A DNA stretch of 64,000 nt from a virus. The translations under genes were made by a program, and so were the position numbers. This document shows positions 50,509-61,014 of the stretch, piece after piece. The notes beneath the pieces are model-generated. The model saw only the letters and a program-made list of their open reading frames with translations, was not told the origin of the DNA and did no database searches. The stretch is taken from positions 1 through 64,000 of IMG/VR virus record IMGVR_UViG_3300021963_000047. The stretch is one strand, 5' to 3'. Each line of letters begins with the position of its first letter. Positions within the stretch are counted from its first letter, which is position 1.

Positions 50509-50538
50509 ATTTAAAAAATAATAACAAAGGAACCACCA

Positions 50539-52569
50539 ATGGCAAACCAAATTCAAATTAAAAGAAGTACTACTACAGCAACACCAGTATCACTTGCTAA
50601 TGGTGAATTAGCTTGGACATCAAATGGTGATATCCTCTTTATTGGATCCAGCGGCGCCGTAGAACCTATTTCTGGTAAGAGATATCCTGGTATTCTAACT
50701 GCCAATCAAGCATTGGTTGCTAACGCTACTTCTGGTATCGATAAGATCATCGTAGCAAATCTTCAGCCAACATACATTTATGCTAATGGTGCTTCCGGAA
50801 CTGCTGGTCAAATCCTCACTTCTAACTCTTCTGGTGGTGTTTACTGGACAGCTCCAGCACCAACTACAGCAGGCGCAAATACACAAGTTCAATTCAATGA
50901 TGAAGGTGCACTTGCTGGCGACGCAGATTTTACTTTCAACAAAACAACAAATACACTCACTGTAACTAATATTGCCGGTAATGGTGCTTCTATTACTTCT
51001 GTAGATGCAACAAAAGTTGGTGGTAATACTGCTGGTGATCTTAATACATATGCAGATAATAAAGCTGCAAATGCTTATTCAAATGCAATGTCAGATACGT
51101 TATCACGTAGTGGCACATATACTGGAAATAATATTTTCCAAGGCACAAATACGGTATTTAGTTCAAACGTAACTATTTCTGGTACAATTAACAGAGCTCC
51201 GACAATCACTCTTGCTGGTGATCTTAGTGGTTCTGTAACTCTTACAGACCTTGCAAACGGTACACTTACAGCAACCATCGCAGCAGACTCAGTTGCTCTT
51301 GGTACAGATACGACCGGCAACTACGTTGCTACTATTACAGCTGGAGCTGGTATTTCTGGTTCATCTTCTGCAGAAGGTGGTACACCAACTATCGCTGTTG
51401 TTGCAAATAATGGTATAGTTGCAAATTCATCTGGAGTATTTGTCAATGGTCAAGATGGTCTTACAACAAATGCTTCTGGAGTGTTCGTCAAGAGTGGTAC
51501 AGGTGTTACAGTAAATGCTACCGGTGTTCATATTGGTCAGGCAGTTGGTACATCTGATAACGTAACTTTTAATGATATTACTATCAATGGAAATACTATT
51601 ATTGGTAGCAATAGCAGTGATGTTGTTTCTGTTAATGGTTTAATCAATACAGCGCTAGTACCAGCTGCTAACGTAACATATGATCTTGGCACATCAACAA
51701 TGAGATGGAAAGATCTTTATCTTTCTGGCTCAACTCTTGTTCTTGGTAACGTTACTCTTTCTGATGCAACTGGAACACTATCAACAAATAGTGCTGCTAT
51801 TAGTGAAAATCTAACAGTATCTGGTAATGCAGTATTAGGTAGTAATTCATCAGATATCGTTTCTATTAATGGAGCAGTTAATACTGCTATTACGCCAAGT
51901 GCTAACGTAACATATGATCTTGGTACAAATACATCTCGTTGGAGAGAAATTCACGCTGCTAACGTTCACTCAGTAGATGGTTACTTTGATGGAAACCTTC
52001 AAGTTTCTGGTAACCTTGTAGTTCTCGGTGACGCATTAACAGTCAACGTTGCAACTCTTGCTGTTGAAGACTCGCTCATTCAACTTGCAACAAATAACAC
52101 ATCAACAGACCTTCTCGATATTGGTTTCTATGGAAACTATCAAGTAGGTGGTGGTGGTCATGAACATGCAGGTTTCTTCAGAGACGCTTCTGACGATGGT
52201 ATCTTTAAGTTATTCTATGGTCTACAAGATGCTCCAACAACAACAGTAGATATTGCTGGCACTGGTTATACTAGAGGTACAATCGAAGCTTATCTAAAGT
52301 CAGGTGCATTAATATCAAACGCAACAAATGTTGCTATCACATCAAACTCTACAGTAAGTGTTGCTATTACTGCAAATACTTTAGCATTAACTACTGCACT
52401 CTCTGCAACTGATGGTGGTACAGGCTTTGATACATACACAAGCGGTGATTTATTAGTAGCAAATACTGGTAACGCGCTTTCTAAGTTGTCTCTTGGAACA
52501 GCAGGATATGTACTTCAGTCAAATGGCACTGCATTGATCTATGACGTACTTGATGGTGGTTCATTCTAA
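50539..52569 (+). CDS. Tail fibre protein with Mtd-like N-terminus
   Basis: 676 aa. The start IQIKRSTTTATPVSLANGELAWTSNGDILFIGS is the N-terminal attachment domain of many marine phage fibres. Long Ala/Asn/Thr-rich repeats follow, then a knob-like module NYQVGGGGHEHAGFFRDASDDG shared with the 53146 fibre, and LDGGSF at the end. Trimeric fibre for receptor contact. Confidence 0.8.
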   Translation: MANQIQIKRSTTTATPVSLANGELAWTSNGDILFIGSSGAVEPISGKRYPGILTANQALVANATSGIDKIIVANLQPTYIYANGASGTAGQILTSNSSGGVYWTAPAPTTAGANTQVQFNDEGALAGDADFTFNKTTNTLTVTNIAGNGASITSVDATKVGGNTAGDLNTYADNKAANAYSNAMSDTLSRSGTYTGNNIFQGTNTVFSSNVTISGTINRAPTITLAGDLSGSVTLTDLANGTLTATIAADSVALGTDTTGNYVATITAGAGISGSSSAEGGTPTIAVVANNGIVANSSGVFVNGQDGLTTNASGVFVKSGTGVTVNATGVHIGQAVGTSDNVTFNDITINGNTIIGSNSSDVVSVNGLINTALVPAANVTYDLGTSTMRWKDLYLSGSTLVLGNVTLSDATGTLSTNSAAISENLTVSGNAVLGSNSSDIVSINGAVNTAITPSANVTYDLGTNTSRWREIHAANVHSVDGYFDGNLQVSGNLVVLGDALTVNVATLAVEDSLIQLATNNTSTDLLDIGFYGNYQVGGGGHEHAGFFRDASDDGIFKLFYGLQDAPTTTVDIAGTGYTRGTIEAYLKSGALISNATNVAITSNSTVSVAITANTLALTTALSATDGGTGFDTYTSGDLLVANTGNALSKLSLGTAGYVLQSNGTALIYDVLDGGSF

Positions 52570-52586
52570 ATTAAAGGATTTATATT

Positions 52587-53114
52587 ATGATTAATGATGA
52601 GAATAAAGATCAATACACTCTTGCATTTATACAGAAGCAAGAACAGCATATCATGGAGCTGTTGAGAAAGAGTATAGACTTAGAAATTAAAGTCAGTATC
52701 CTTAACAGCTCCATCATTAACCTCAATAATCTTTTAAAAGAATCAGAACTCAGATTCGAAGAATCTCAGAAGAATGTTTCTTTCTCTAATGAAATCATGA
52801 CTCAGGCTACAGCTAGCATCGAAGATTTGACAATTAAAAATAAACAGCATATTGAAAGAGAAGAAACTCTTGTTAAGACAATAACAAATTTACAAGTAGA
52901 AGCTGATAAGTTAAAATCAGAAATTGGTTCTATAAGTGTCCAACGTGAAGAAGCAAAGAAACAGGTAATTGCTCTAGAAAACAGTGTTGAGCAATATAAG
53001 AGAGAAATCAATAGACAGAATGAAGAACTTCAATCTTTATTTAAAGAAAATGAAGAGCTAAAAATAAATATAAATACAAAAAAGACTTCTAAAAAGAAGG
53101 ATGATACTTTTTAA
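52587..53114 (+). CDS. Long coiled-coil protein
   Basis: 175 aa with near-continuous heptad helix from residue 10 to 160 (LRKSIDLEIKVSILNSSIINLNNLLKESE, VEADKLKSEIGSISVQREEAKKQV), then a Lys tail. Such proteins separate fibre genes in cyanophages and may act as fibre chaperones or stalks. Confidence 0.7.
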   Translation: MINDENKDQYTLAFIQKQEQHIMELLRKSIDLEIKVSILNSSIINLNNLLKESELRFEESQKNVSFSNEIMTQATASIEDLTIKNKQHIEREETLVKTITNLQVEADKLKSEIGSISVQREEAKKQVIALENSVEQYKREINRQNEELQSLFKENEELKININTKKTSKKKDDTF

Positions 53115-53115
53115 T

Positions 53116-53129
53116 CCAGTATATACTGG
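53116..53129. repeat. 14-bp perfect palindrome CCAGTATATACTGG
   Basis: Lies right after the coiled-coil stop and 17 bases before the long fibre ATG. Could be an operator or an RNA hairpin that shields the RBS (GAATGAAGGGG). Confidence 0.7.
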
Positions 53130-53145
53130 AGAATGAAGGGGCCAT

Positions 53146-56100
53146 ATGGCAAATACAACTATTCAGCTTAAGCGCTCATCTGTAGCAGGCAAGCAACCAA
53201 ATACCACTACGCTCAGTATAGGTGAGCTAGCCATCAATATTACAGATAAGAAGTTATATTCTTCTGATGGCACTAATATATTTGAACCTGCTGGTAACGT
53301 TAGTACTATCAATATCACCGGTGGTATAAAAGCCAATGGCTCTCTAGGAACTGCAGGTCAAGTTCTCGCATCAAATGGTTCTTCTATCTATTGGACTACT
53401 GATCAGACATCCGGCAATGTTGTTGCTAATGCAATTACAACCAGCACGTTGGCAGCAAATGCTATCGCTATTACATCCGGTACACTTACTGTAGGTAACT
53501 CTACTGTTAATACTGATATCGGCAATAACTATATTTCTGTTGGCAACACTCTCTCATATGCTAACATTTATAGTAATAGAATTATTATTGGCAATACTTC
53601 TGTTTTCAGTTCTGTAAATTCTTATTATATTAAATCATATGCGAATGGCGATATTACATCCAGTAATGGTGTAACAATCAGTGGTAATTTCTTACAGAAT
53701 GAAGGTCATCCTACTTCACAAACAAGTTTAGGATCTGCAATTGCTCTCGGTACTCCAGGATGGAATGGACCCGGCGGCGCTTCGAATTTTGCTCCACAAG
53801 GTAGCGCATACGCAGTTGTAGCAAATCTGTTTTTTGTAAACACTTCATTCATGCAAATGGGTAATAGTAGTGTTTACTTTAATATGACACCAAGATCATT
53901 GACGATGGGAAACACTGTTGTCAATTCTAGTGCTTTAACTGTAAGATCTATTGTGGCGAATGGTTCTCTAGGAACTGCTGGTCAAGTACTTGCTACAAAT
54001 GGAACAGCAGTATATTGGACTGCAGATCAAGGTGCCAACGCAATCACTGCGAACAGTCTGACAGCAAATGCTATTGCTATTACAACTGGCACATTGACTA
54101 TCGGCAATAGTACAGTTAATACAGATATTGGTAATAACTATGTCAGTGTTGGTAATTCTACAAGTTATGCGAATATATACAGCACATATATTCGCGTTGG
54201 TAACACTTCTGTTTTCAGCACTATAAACTCTTCAGCTTTAAGTATAAAATCTATTGTTGCTAACGGTTCTGTTGGAACTGCTGGTTATGTGTTATCAACA
54301 AATGGAACTGGCATATATTGGTCTCCTGCAGGTTCAGGCACTGTAACTATAACAAATAATACACCATCAAATATAAAAAATATAGTTAATACAAGTGTTA
54401 GTACAACACAAACAGTGGTGGATACAGCCAATGCAACTGGCATTTCAACAATAGAATATCTAATTTCTGCAAGAGATAATACTAATTCAAACTATAAATC
54501 TTCTCGTGTATTAATAACAACTGATGGAACAACATCATATGTAACAGAATATGGAATTGTTTTAAGTAATAATTCTGCACAAGTATGTTCTTTCGACTCT
54601 GATATTAATACTGGAAATATTAGACTCCTTGCTACAGGTGACAGTGCCGATGTTGATGTAAGTCTACAGAGAGTTGTATTAGGTTCTGCGACTGAAGCTG
54701 GCGATATAGCAGCTACACCAATATTAGATAGTGTTACAAACACAGCTATTAATATTGCTGCTTCAGCAAACGCCGTTAAGACTGCATATGATGTTGGTAT
54801 AGCAGGTCAAATGGCCGGTGCAGCTGCATATACTAATGCAGTTTCATATGTAGATACAAAAATTGGTACAGCAAATAGTGCTATAACTGGAAATGCATCT
54901 GCTGCTTATACAAACGCTGTAGTATTTGCTGCAAATGCAAGTAATATAAATTCTGGTACTCTAGCAGAAGCAAGATTACCATATAGAATGAATCAAAACA
55001 TTCAAACAACCGATTCAGTACAATTCACAAGTGCTTCTATTGGTGGTACATTAGTTGCAAATACACAACAAATTACTGTCAATAACATGGTTGTTGCTAA
55101 TGGTTCTTTTGGAACTGCTGGTTATGTATTAACATCAGCAGGTCAAGGACTATCACCGTACTGGGCACAGGCAGCAGATGCAGGAGCAGCTTATACAAAT
55201 GCAGTAGTATTTGCGGCAAATGCAAGTAATATAAATTCTGGTACTCTAGCAGAAGCAAGATTACCATATAGAATGAATCAAAACGTTCGTACCTCAGATA
55301 CTGTCGAATTTAGTGGTCTTACACTAACAGGAAACTTAGTTGTTTCTGGTAATGTTAATATCATAGGTGCAAACAATTTATCTATTTCAGATAATATGAT
55401 TTATTTGAATTCTAATAATGATGTATCAAATCCTGATCTAGGCTTTGCTGGTAATTATAATGATGGTACATATCATCATGCTGGTTTCTTTAGAGATGCT
55501 TCTGATGGTATATGGAAAGTATTTGACAACTATGATCCTGAACCAGATGCATCAGCATTTATAGATACATCTAATGCATCGTTTAGTTTAGCAAACTTTC
55601 AAGCTAATACACTTTACTTAGGCAACACAACAACTAACTGGGTCGTTGCGAATAGTAGTGTTGTAGTTTCTACAGGTACTGTAAAAGGCGCAATACTTCA
55701 ATCTACACAATCATCTGGCGATGAAGGTGGTCAGATCGATCTTGCTCTTGCTGCTAATAATACAACACTGACTGGTGGCATTGCAATCGATGTCTATCAA
55801 AATAGACTTCGTATTTTTGAAACTGGTGGATCAAATCGTGGCGCATATATTGATCTTTCAGCCGCATCTACCGGAGTAGGCTCAAATCTTCTTGCCGGTG
55901 GAGGTGGCGGCGGTGGATTTACTAATGGTCAATCTATTAGCGTAAATAACTTTGTTATTACTGGAGTTATGACTGCTAATAGTTCTAATGGAACTTCTGG
56001 TCAAGTTTTAACTTCAAATGGTAGTGGAGTTTATTGGTCTTCTTCTATAACTTCTGCTACAACACAATCATTTACTGGCAATGGTTCTAATACACAATTT

Positions 56101-56316
56101 ACTTTAGCAACTGCTGTATCTGACAATAATGTTTTAGTTACATTAGACGGTTTAGTTCAAATACCAATAACACATTATAGTATTTCTGGTACAACTATTA
56201 GTTTCGTATTGGCTCCCCCAAATTCTACAAAAATAGAAGTTAGAACTATGCCAGCAGGTATAACCGGTATATCAACAGGCAAATCTATCGCTATGGCATT
56301 AGTATTCGGAGGATAA
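53146..56316 (+). CDS. 1056-aa repetitive tail fibre
   Basis: Starts with IQLKRSSVAGKQPNTTTLSIGELAINITDKKLYSSDG, the same attachment domain as the 50539 fibre. An internal duplication of about 90 residues (GSLGTAGQVLA-NG...IYSxxIxxGNTSVFS) appears twice. The C-terminal third holds the HHAGFFRDASDGIWKVF module also present in the 50539 fibre. It encodes a long shaft with a receptor-binding end. Confidence 0.8.
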   Translation: MANTTIQLKRSSVAGKQPNTTTLSIGELAINITDKKLYSSDGTNIFEPAGNVSTINITGGIKANGSLGTAGQVLASNGSSIYWTTDQTSGNVVANAITTSTLAANAIAITSGTLTVGNSTVNTDIGNNYISVGNTLSYANIYSNRIIIGNTSVFSSVNSYYIKSYANGDITSSNGVTISGNFLQNEGHPTSQTSLGSAIALGTPGWNGPGGASNFAPQGSAYAVVANLFFVNTSFMQMGNSSVYFNMTPRSLTMGNTVVNSSALTVRSIVANGSLGTAGQVLATNGTAVYWTADQGANAITANSLTANAIAITTGTLTIGNSTVNTDIGNNYVSVGNSTSYANIYSTYIRVGNTSVFSTINSSALSIKSIVANGSVGTAGYVLSTNGTGIYWSPAGSGTVTITNNTPSNIKNIVNTSVSTTQTVVDTANATGISTIEYLISARDNTNSNYKSSRVLITTDGTTSYVTEYGIVLSNNSAQVCSFDSDINTGNIRLLATGDSADVDVSLQRVVLGSATEAGDIAATPILDSVTNTAINIAASANAVKTAYDVGIAGQMAGAAAYTNAVSYVDTKIGTANSAITGNASAAYTNAVVFAANASNINSGTLAEARLPYRMNQNIQTTDSVQFTSASIGGTLVANTQQITVNNMVVANGSFGTAGYVLTSAGQGLSPYWAQAADAGAAYTNAVVFAANASNINSGTLAEARLPYRMNQNVRTSDTVEFSGLTLTGNLVVSGNVNIIGANNLSISDNMIYLNSNNDVSNPDLGFAGNYNDGTYHHAGFFRDASDGIWKVFDNYDPEPDASAFIDTSNASFSLANFQANTLYLGNTTTNWVVANSSVVVSTGTVKGAILQSTQSSGDEGGQIDLALAANNTTLTGGIAIDVYQNRLRIFETGGSNRGAYIDLSAASTGVGSNLLAGGGGGGGFTNGQSISVNNFVITGVMTANSSNGTSGQVLTSNGSGVYWSSSITSATTQSFTGNGSNTQFTLATAVSDNNVLVTLDGLVQIPITHYSISGTTISFVLAPPNSTKIEVRTMPAGITGISTGKSIAMALVFGG
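54901..54999 (+). repeat. 99-bp direct repeat, copy 1
   Basis: Nearly identical to 55186-55284, differing at a few third positions; both encode AAYTNAVVFAANASNINSGT and more. A substrate for fibre-length variation by recombination. Confidence 0.9.
55186..55284 (+). repeat. 99-bp direct repeat, copy 2
   Basis: Second copy of the in-frame repeat in the 1056-aa fibre gene, 285 bases after the first (a whole number of codons), so recombination between them would keep the frame. Confidence 0.9.
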
Positions 56317-56342
56317 ATGACTAATCTTAATATAGGCAAAAA

Positions 56343-57857
56343 ATGACTTATCAAAAAATAAAACCCGAATTCATAGATATTAGTCTTGCTTCTACGGGAC
56401 AGACTTTAGTATCAAATGGTACTTCTATGACATTTAGTGATATAAAACCTACATTTACAGCTATTGCATCAGGCACATTAAATAATGGTGACAAAGTCAT
56501 TATTAATTCAAATGGAACAGTAAGCGCTGTAACTTTTAGTGCAACTACTTCTGTATCTTCCGGAGCAGAAGCAGTTGCAGCTTTAGTTCAAAGTAGTTTT
56601 ATTAGTTGTGGGTATGATAACGTAAATAGTAAAATATGCTTAGTATATAGAAATACTAACAGCACTACTACACAATATGTTATTGGCACTGTTTCTGGAT
56701 CAACGATAACATTTGGAACACCTGGTACTCTTTATGCTGGTGCTGTTTCATCGCGAATACATGTTGAATTTGAACCAGTAAATCAGAAATTATTAATATT
56801 TTATGGAGATCCAGGGAACAGCAATTATGCTACTGTTCAAATTGGTACAGTTTCAGGTACTACTGTCACTTTTGCAACTCCAGTAGTTGTTTCACCTGCA
56901 CCAGCGTTTTATTGTGTTGCTAGATATAGCAGTGTTAGTAACACTACAGTTTTTTTCTACACAGCATACAATCAATTACATGTAAAGAGTGGTTCACTTT
57001 TAGGCAATACTTATACATTTGGTGCTCAAACTGCATTTACAACATCAAATATGGATAACCTTGATGCTGCATATGATAACACTACTGGCAGATGGATAGT
57101 TGTAGGTCAATATGCTGGTGTTGGAAGATCAGTAATTGTATCAGTTACTGGAACTACTATTAATTATATAAGTGCTGCTTCAACTTTTGCTAACTCAGGC
57201 ATTGATACAAATGGTTATAGATCTACGCAAGTTGAATATGATTCAACACAACAAAAAGTTATAGTATGTTATAAAACTTCTGGTTCACAAATCAAATCTA
57301 ATATTGGAACAGTTGCTGGAAATACTATTTCTTATAATACAGTAGTAACACAAAATGCTGCTACTATCGACTATTTTGGTATGGCATATGAAAGTACAAC
57401 CGGTAAACCTGTTTTAGCAATTGTTAAATCTAGTGCACTATACATATCTGTCGGGACTGTAGCGAGCAATACTATAACTTTTTCTTCAGATGCTAATACA
57501 GGTACGATATTTTCTTCACAAGAAGGTATCTATGCAGTCGATGCTCCAACTCCTGGAAAAATTATTTGTGCTTATCCTAATGGATCACTTTATATCTCTG
57601 CTAAAGTTGTAAATACATTCACTGGTTCTACAAATTTAACAAATACAAATTATATTGGTATTTCTGATGCAGCTTATACAAATGGTCAAACGGCAACAGT
57701 ACAAATTGCGGGAGCAGTAGATGATGCACAATCAGGATTAACACCAGGAACTCAATATTATATTCAAAAAAATGGTACTCTTGGAACTACAGCAGACACA
57801 CCATCAGTAATTGCTGGTACTGCTGTAGCAACAACAAAAATAATAGTCAAAGGATAA
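56343..57857 (+). CDS. Beta-propeller-like adhesin with fibre C-module
   Basis: 504 aa. Six or more repeats of the type IGTVSGTTVTFATPVV suggest a beta-propeller or beta-helix head. The C-terminus (QSGLTPGTQYYIQKNGTLGTTADTPSVIAGTAVATTKIIVKG) is a terminal module found on many marine phage fibres. Follows the long fibre gene. Confidence 0.75.
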   Translation: MTYQKIKPEFIDISLASTGQTLVSNGTSMTFSDIKPTFTAIASGTLNNGDKVIINSNGTVSAVTFSATTSVSSGAEAVAALVQSSFISCGYDNVNSKICLVYRNTNSTTTQYVIGTVSGSTITFGTPGTLYAGAVSSRIHVEFEPVNQKLLIFYGDPGNSNYATVQIGTVSGTTVTFATPVVVSPAPAFYCVARYSSVSNTTVFFYTAYNQLHVKSGSLLGNTYTFGAQTAFTTSNMDNLDAAYDNTTGRWIVVGQYAGVGRSVIVSVTGTTINYISAASTFANSGIDTNGYRSTQVEYDSTQQKVIVCYKTSGSQIKSNIGTVAGNTISYNTVVTQNAATIDYFGMAYESTTGKPVLAIVKSSALYISVGTVASNTITFSSDANTGTIFSSQEGIYAVDAPTPGKIICAYPNGSLYISAKVVNTFTGSTNLTNTNYIGISDAAYTNGQTATVQIAGAVDDAQSGLTPGTQYYIQKNGTLGTTADTPSVIAGTAVATTKIIVKG

Positions 57858-57872
57858 TTTTCGGAGCATAAA

Positions 57873-58229
57873 ATGGCTAATCCTAATATAGTGAATGTTA
57901 CTACAATATATGGTAATACTGCAACTCTTGCAGTATCTTCTACTACTACAAACGTAGTAAGTAATCCAACGAGTTCTGGTAACATTTATAAAATAAATCT
58001 TTTAACAGTTGCAAATTATTCAACTAATAGTTATGCTGTAACTGCCGAACTAAATGTTGCTGGAGCAAATACTAATATAGTTAAGAATATAGTAATACCT
58101 GCAAATTCTTCTTTAGCGATTATAGGTAAAGATACAGCCATGTATCTTTTAGAGAATAGTTCAATTCAACTTTCGACGACACAAAATTCTGCATTTCACG
58201 CTATTTGTAGTTGGGAGCAAATAAGCTAA
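57873..58229 (+). CDS. 118-aa small structural protein
   Basis: Single beta-rich domain (TATLAVSSTTTNVVSNPTSSGNIYKINLLTVANYS and VIPANSSLAIIGKDTAMYLLENSSIQL) conserved among marine phage fibre clusters. CGGAGC precedes the ATG. Its stop overlaps the LamG protein start (TAATG). Confidence 0.7.
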   Translation: MANPNIVNVTTIYGNTATLAVSSTTTNVVSNPTSSGNIYKINLLTVANYSTNSYAVTAELNVAGANTNIVKNIVIPANSSLAIIGKDTAMYLLENSSIQLSTTQNSAFHAICSWEQIS

Positions 58230-60958
58230 TGCCAAGAATTAGACCAGAAGGTGGGTTATCAGGAACTTATCAAACACCAAATACCACTATTGCTAGTGGT
58301 ATGTGGACTATGCGTGATTTAGATAGAAATCTAAGAGCAGGATCATGGCCAATAGATTCAAATCAATCAGATCCTTATTTTAAATATAACGTTCTTTTAA
58401 CACATTTTAATGGATCTGATAATACGAATAATAATCTTATTAAAGATTCAGTAAGTACAAATGAAGTTTCAAGACTTCCATTCGAAAATACTTTTGGTGC
58501 ATATTTTCCAGGAACATTAGGTTATAAGACTCCCGCAAATGGTAACTTCACTTTAACTGGTGATTTTACTATGGAAATGTATGTATATTTTTCGGGATCT
58601 CCGACCGACGTTTCACTATTTAATAACTACACTTCTGCAAACGGCAGTACAGAATTTACTATAGAAGTAAGTGCTGCTAATAAATTTGCAGTTTTTCTTA
58701 ATGGATTGAGTTCAGTAAGAATTACTGGTACTACGACTGTAACTACCGGTGTTTGGTATCATGTTGCTCTTGTAAGATCTGCTGGTGTTAATAAACTATA
58801 TGTAAATGGCGTTCAAGAAGGATCATCATATTCTTTCGCTGGAACAATTGGAACAGGCAACGCGTATTATATTGCGCAATATAATAATGCAGCTAGATTA
58901 ACTGGCAATTTATCAAATTTAAGAGTTACTAATACTGCAGTATATACTTCTAACTTTACACCGCCAACAACAACATTAACAGCGATAAGTGGTACACAAC
59001 TTTTAGTTGCAACTACAACAACATTTATTGATAGTTCACCAAATGCTTTAACATTAACATTATCAGGAACTGGTTCTTTAACTATAAATCCGGCTTTTTT
59101 AACTTTGACCGGAGCTCCTGGTCAAGGAACATTTAGTCCTTATTCTACGCCAAACGGTTATTGGTCTTCATTTTTTGATGGGGCAGGATTTCTTAATATT
59201 CCAGCAAATGCCAATTATTTGATTGGAACACAAGATTTCACTTTAGAATGCTGGATATATGCAAAAGCTGGAGCAGCGACACAAGGCATTATTACTTCTC
59301 ATCAAACAGGTGGAATGCTTCAATTTTATTTGAATACAAACGGAACATTATATGTTGCAGTTAATAATAATGGTGGAACAACTACAACATATACTACTAT
59401 GTCAACTACTTCTACCATAAATCAAACTGATTGGAATCATATTGCGTTGGTAAGGAGTGGCACTGAAGTAGCTGTCTATATCAATGGCGTTAAAGATGCT
59501 ACAACTATAACACTTTCTGCTGGAACAAATATAGGAAGTTATGGTGGTAACAAACCAATATATATTGCAGCTGGTGCAGATCAAGCCGGCAAATTTACAG
59601 GTATAATATCTAACGTTAGATACGTAGTCGGCAACGCAGTATATACTGCAAATTTTACGCCATCTACAACACCTCTGACTGCAATTACTAACACAAAACT
59701 ATTAACGTGTCAAAGCAATAGATTTGTAGATAATTCTAGCTATGCTTCAAATATAACCGTCACCGCTTCTTCATTATTATCACCGTTTTCACCGTTTGCA
59801 TACACTACAGCATATTCTGCTAATACACACGGTGGAAGTATTTCATTTAATGGTACTAATGAATATGGTAGAATTACGAGTGCTATCAATGAATTAGGAT
59901 TTGGAACTGCTGATTTTACTGTAGAATATTGGGTTTATCTTTACAATGTTGGTGCAGGCTTTATGTTTGATACAAGAACATCTGGTGGCGGTGCTGCACA
60001 AACAAAAGTCTTAATGTCAGCAAATAATACAAATATAGTTGCATATGTTGGTTCAACACAAATAATTGCTTCAACTACTCCAACTTCTGTTGTCACAGGT
60101 CAATGGTTACATATAGCCCTTGTAAGATCGAGTGCTGTGACAAGAATGTATGTTAATGGTGTCCAACAATCTACGACTTATTCAGATACCAATAATTATG
60201 GTGCCAATAGTCAGTTATCTTTGGGTACAGTCGGCGATAGTCCTGGATATGCTGCAACATTCTTAAGAGGATATATTTCGGATTTTAGAGTTACAAAAAG
60301 AGCTGTATATACTTCTGCATTTACTCCACCATCAGAACCACTTTCTGCAGTTGCTAATACAACACTATTAATAACAGGAAGAGGTGGTAATGTTATTGAT
60401 AATAGCAGACATCATACATTAAGTACAGTTAATAATGCTGTGATATCTACTACACAAAGCAAATTTGGAAACAGTAGCATTTATTTAAATGGCACTACAT
60501 CTACATATTTAAAATCTCCAACTATTAATAGTAGTAGTTGGTTTAGAACTGGTGACTTTACAGTTGAAGCATGGGTTTATTTTTCAAGTATCGGTGCAGC
60601 CAGCCAACAGATATTATCTATTGTTGGCACATCGACATTTTCATTACTAGCCAATTCTACAAATATACAAGTTGCCAGTGGAAACTTTGCTACAACTTTC
60701 AATTCTGGTCAATGGTATCATATAGCGGTATCAAGACAAGGAAGTATCTGTAGAGTATTCAAAGATGGAGCTTATTTAGGGGCCAACTCTACTCATAGTT
60801 TTGACTATTATGGTTTTGGTACGTTGGCTATTGGAGCGACAACGAGCGGAACGAACTTGTTAAATGGTTATATTGATGAAATGAGAATATCAAAATATGC
60901 TCGATATACATCAAATTCAGGATTTACTGTACCTAATAGTGAATTTAAAGACTTATAA
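58229..60958 (+). CDS. LamG-repeat receptor-binding adhesin
   Basis: Start at ATG 58229, overlapping the previous stop; an in-frame ATG at 58211 lies within that gene. 909 aa. An N-terminal baseplate-attachment segment is followed by four concanavalin/LamG-type modules marked by GDFTMEMYVYF, QDFTLECWIYA, ADFTVEYWVYL and GDFTVEAWVYF, each with WYHVALVR or equivalent and LYVNGVQ-type motifs. LamG domains bind sugars or proteins, so this is a strong candidate host-recognition protein. Confidence 0.85.
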   Translation: MPRIRPEGGLSGTYQTPNTTIASGMWTMRDLDRNLRAGSWPIDSNQSDPYFKYNVLLTHFNGSDNTNNNLIKDSVSTNEVSRLPFENTFGAYFPGTLGYKTPANGNFTLTGDFTMEMYVYFSGSPTDVSLFNNYTSANGSTEFTIEVSAANKFAVFLNGLSSVRITGTTTVTTGVWYHVALVRSAGVNKLYVNGVQEGSSYSFAGTIGTGNAYYIAQYNNAARLTGNLSNLRVTNTAVYTSNFTPPTTTLTAISGTQLLVATTTTFIDSSPNALTLTLSGTGSLTINPAFLTLTGAPGQGTFSPYSTPNGYWSSFFDGAGFLNIPANANYLIGTQDFTLECWIYAKAGAATQGIITSHQTGGMLQFYLNTNGTLYVAVNNNGGTTTTYTTMSTTSTINQTDWNHIALVRSGTEVAVYINGVKDATTITLSAGTNIGSYGGNKPIYIAAGADQAGKFTGIISNVRYVVGNAVYTANFTPSTTPLTAITNTKLLTCQSNRFVDNSSYASNITVTASSLLSPFSPFAYTTAYSANTHGGSISFNGTNEYGRITSAINELGFGTADFTVEYWVYLYNVGAGFMFDTRTSGGGAAQTKVLMSANNTNIVAYVGSTQIIASTTPTSVVTGQWLHIALVRSSAVTRMYVNGVQQSTTYSDTNNYGANSQLSLGTVGDSPGYAATFLRGYISDFRVTKRAVYTSAFTPPSEPLSAVANTTLLITGRGGNVIDNSRHHTLSTVNNAVISTTQSKFGNSSIYLNGTTSTYLKSPTINSSSWFRTGDFTVEAWVYFSSIGAASQQILSIVGTSTFSLLANSTNIQVASGNFATTFNSGQWYHIAVSRQGSICRVFKDGAYLGANSTHSFDYYGFGTLAIGATTSGTNLLNGYIDEMRISKYARYTSNSGFTVPNSEFKDL

Positions 60959-61014
60959 AATATAAAAAGAAAATAGAGAGCATCAGCAGATAGATAATAA
61001 ATTGGTTTTATATT

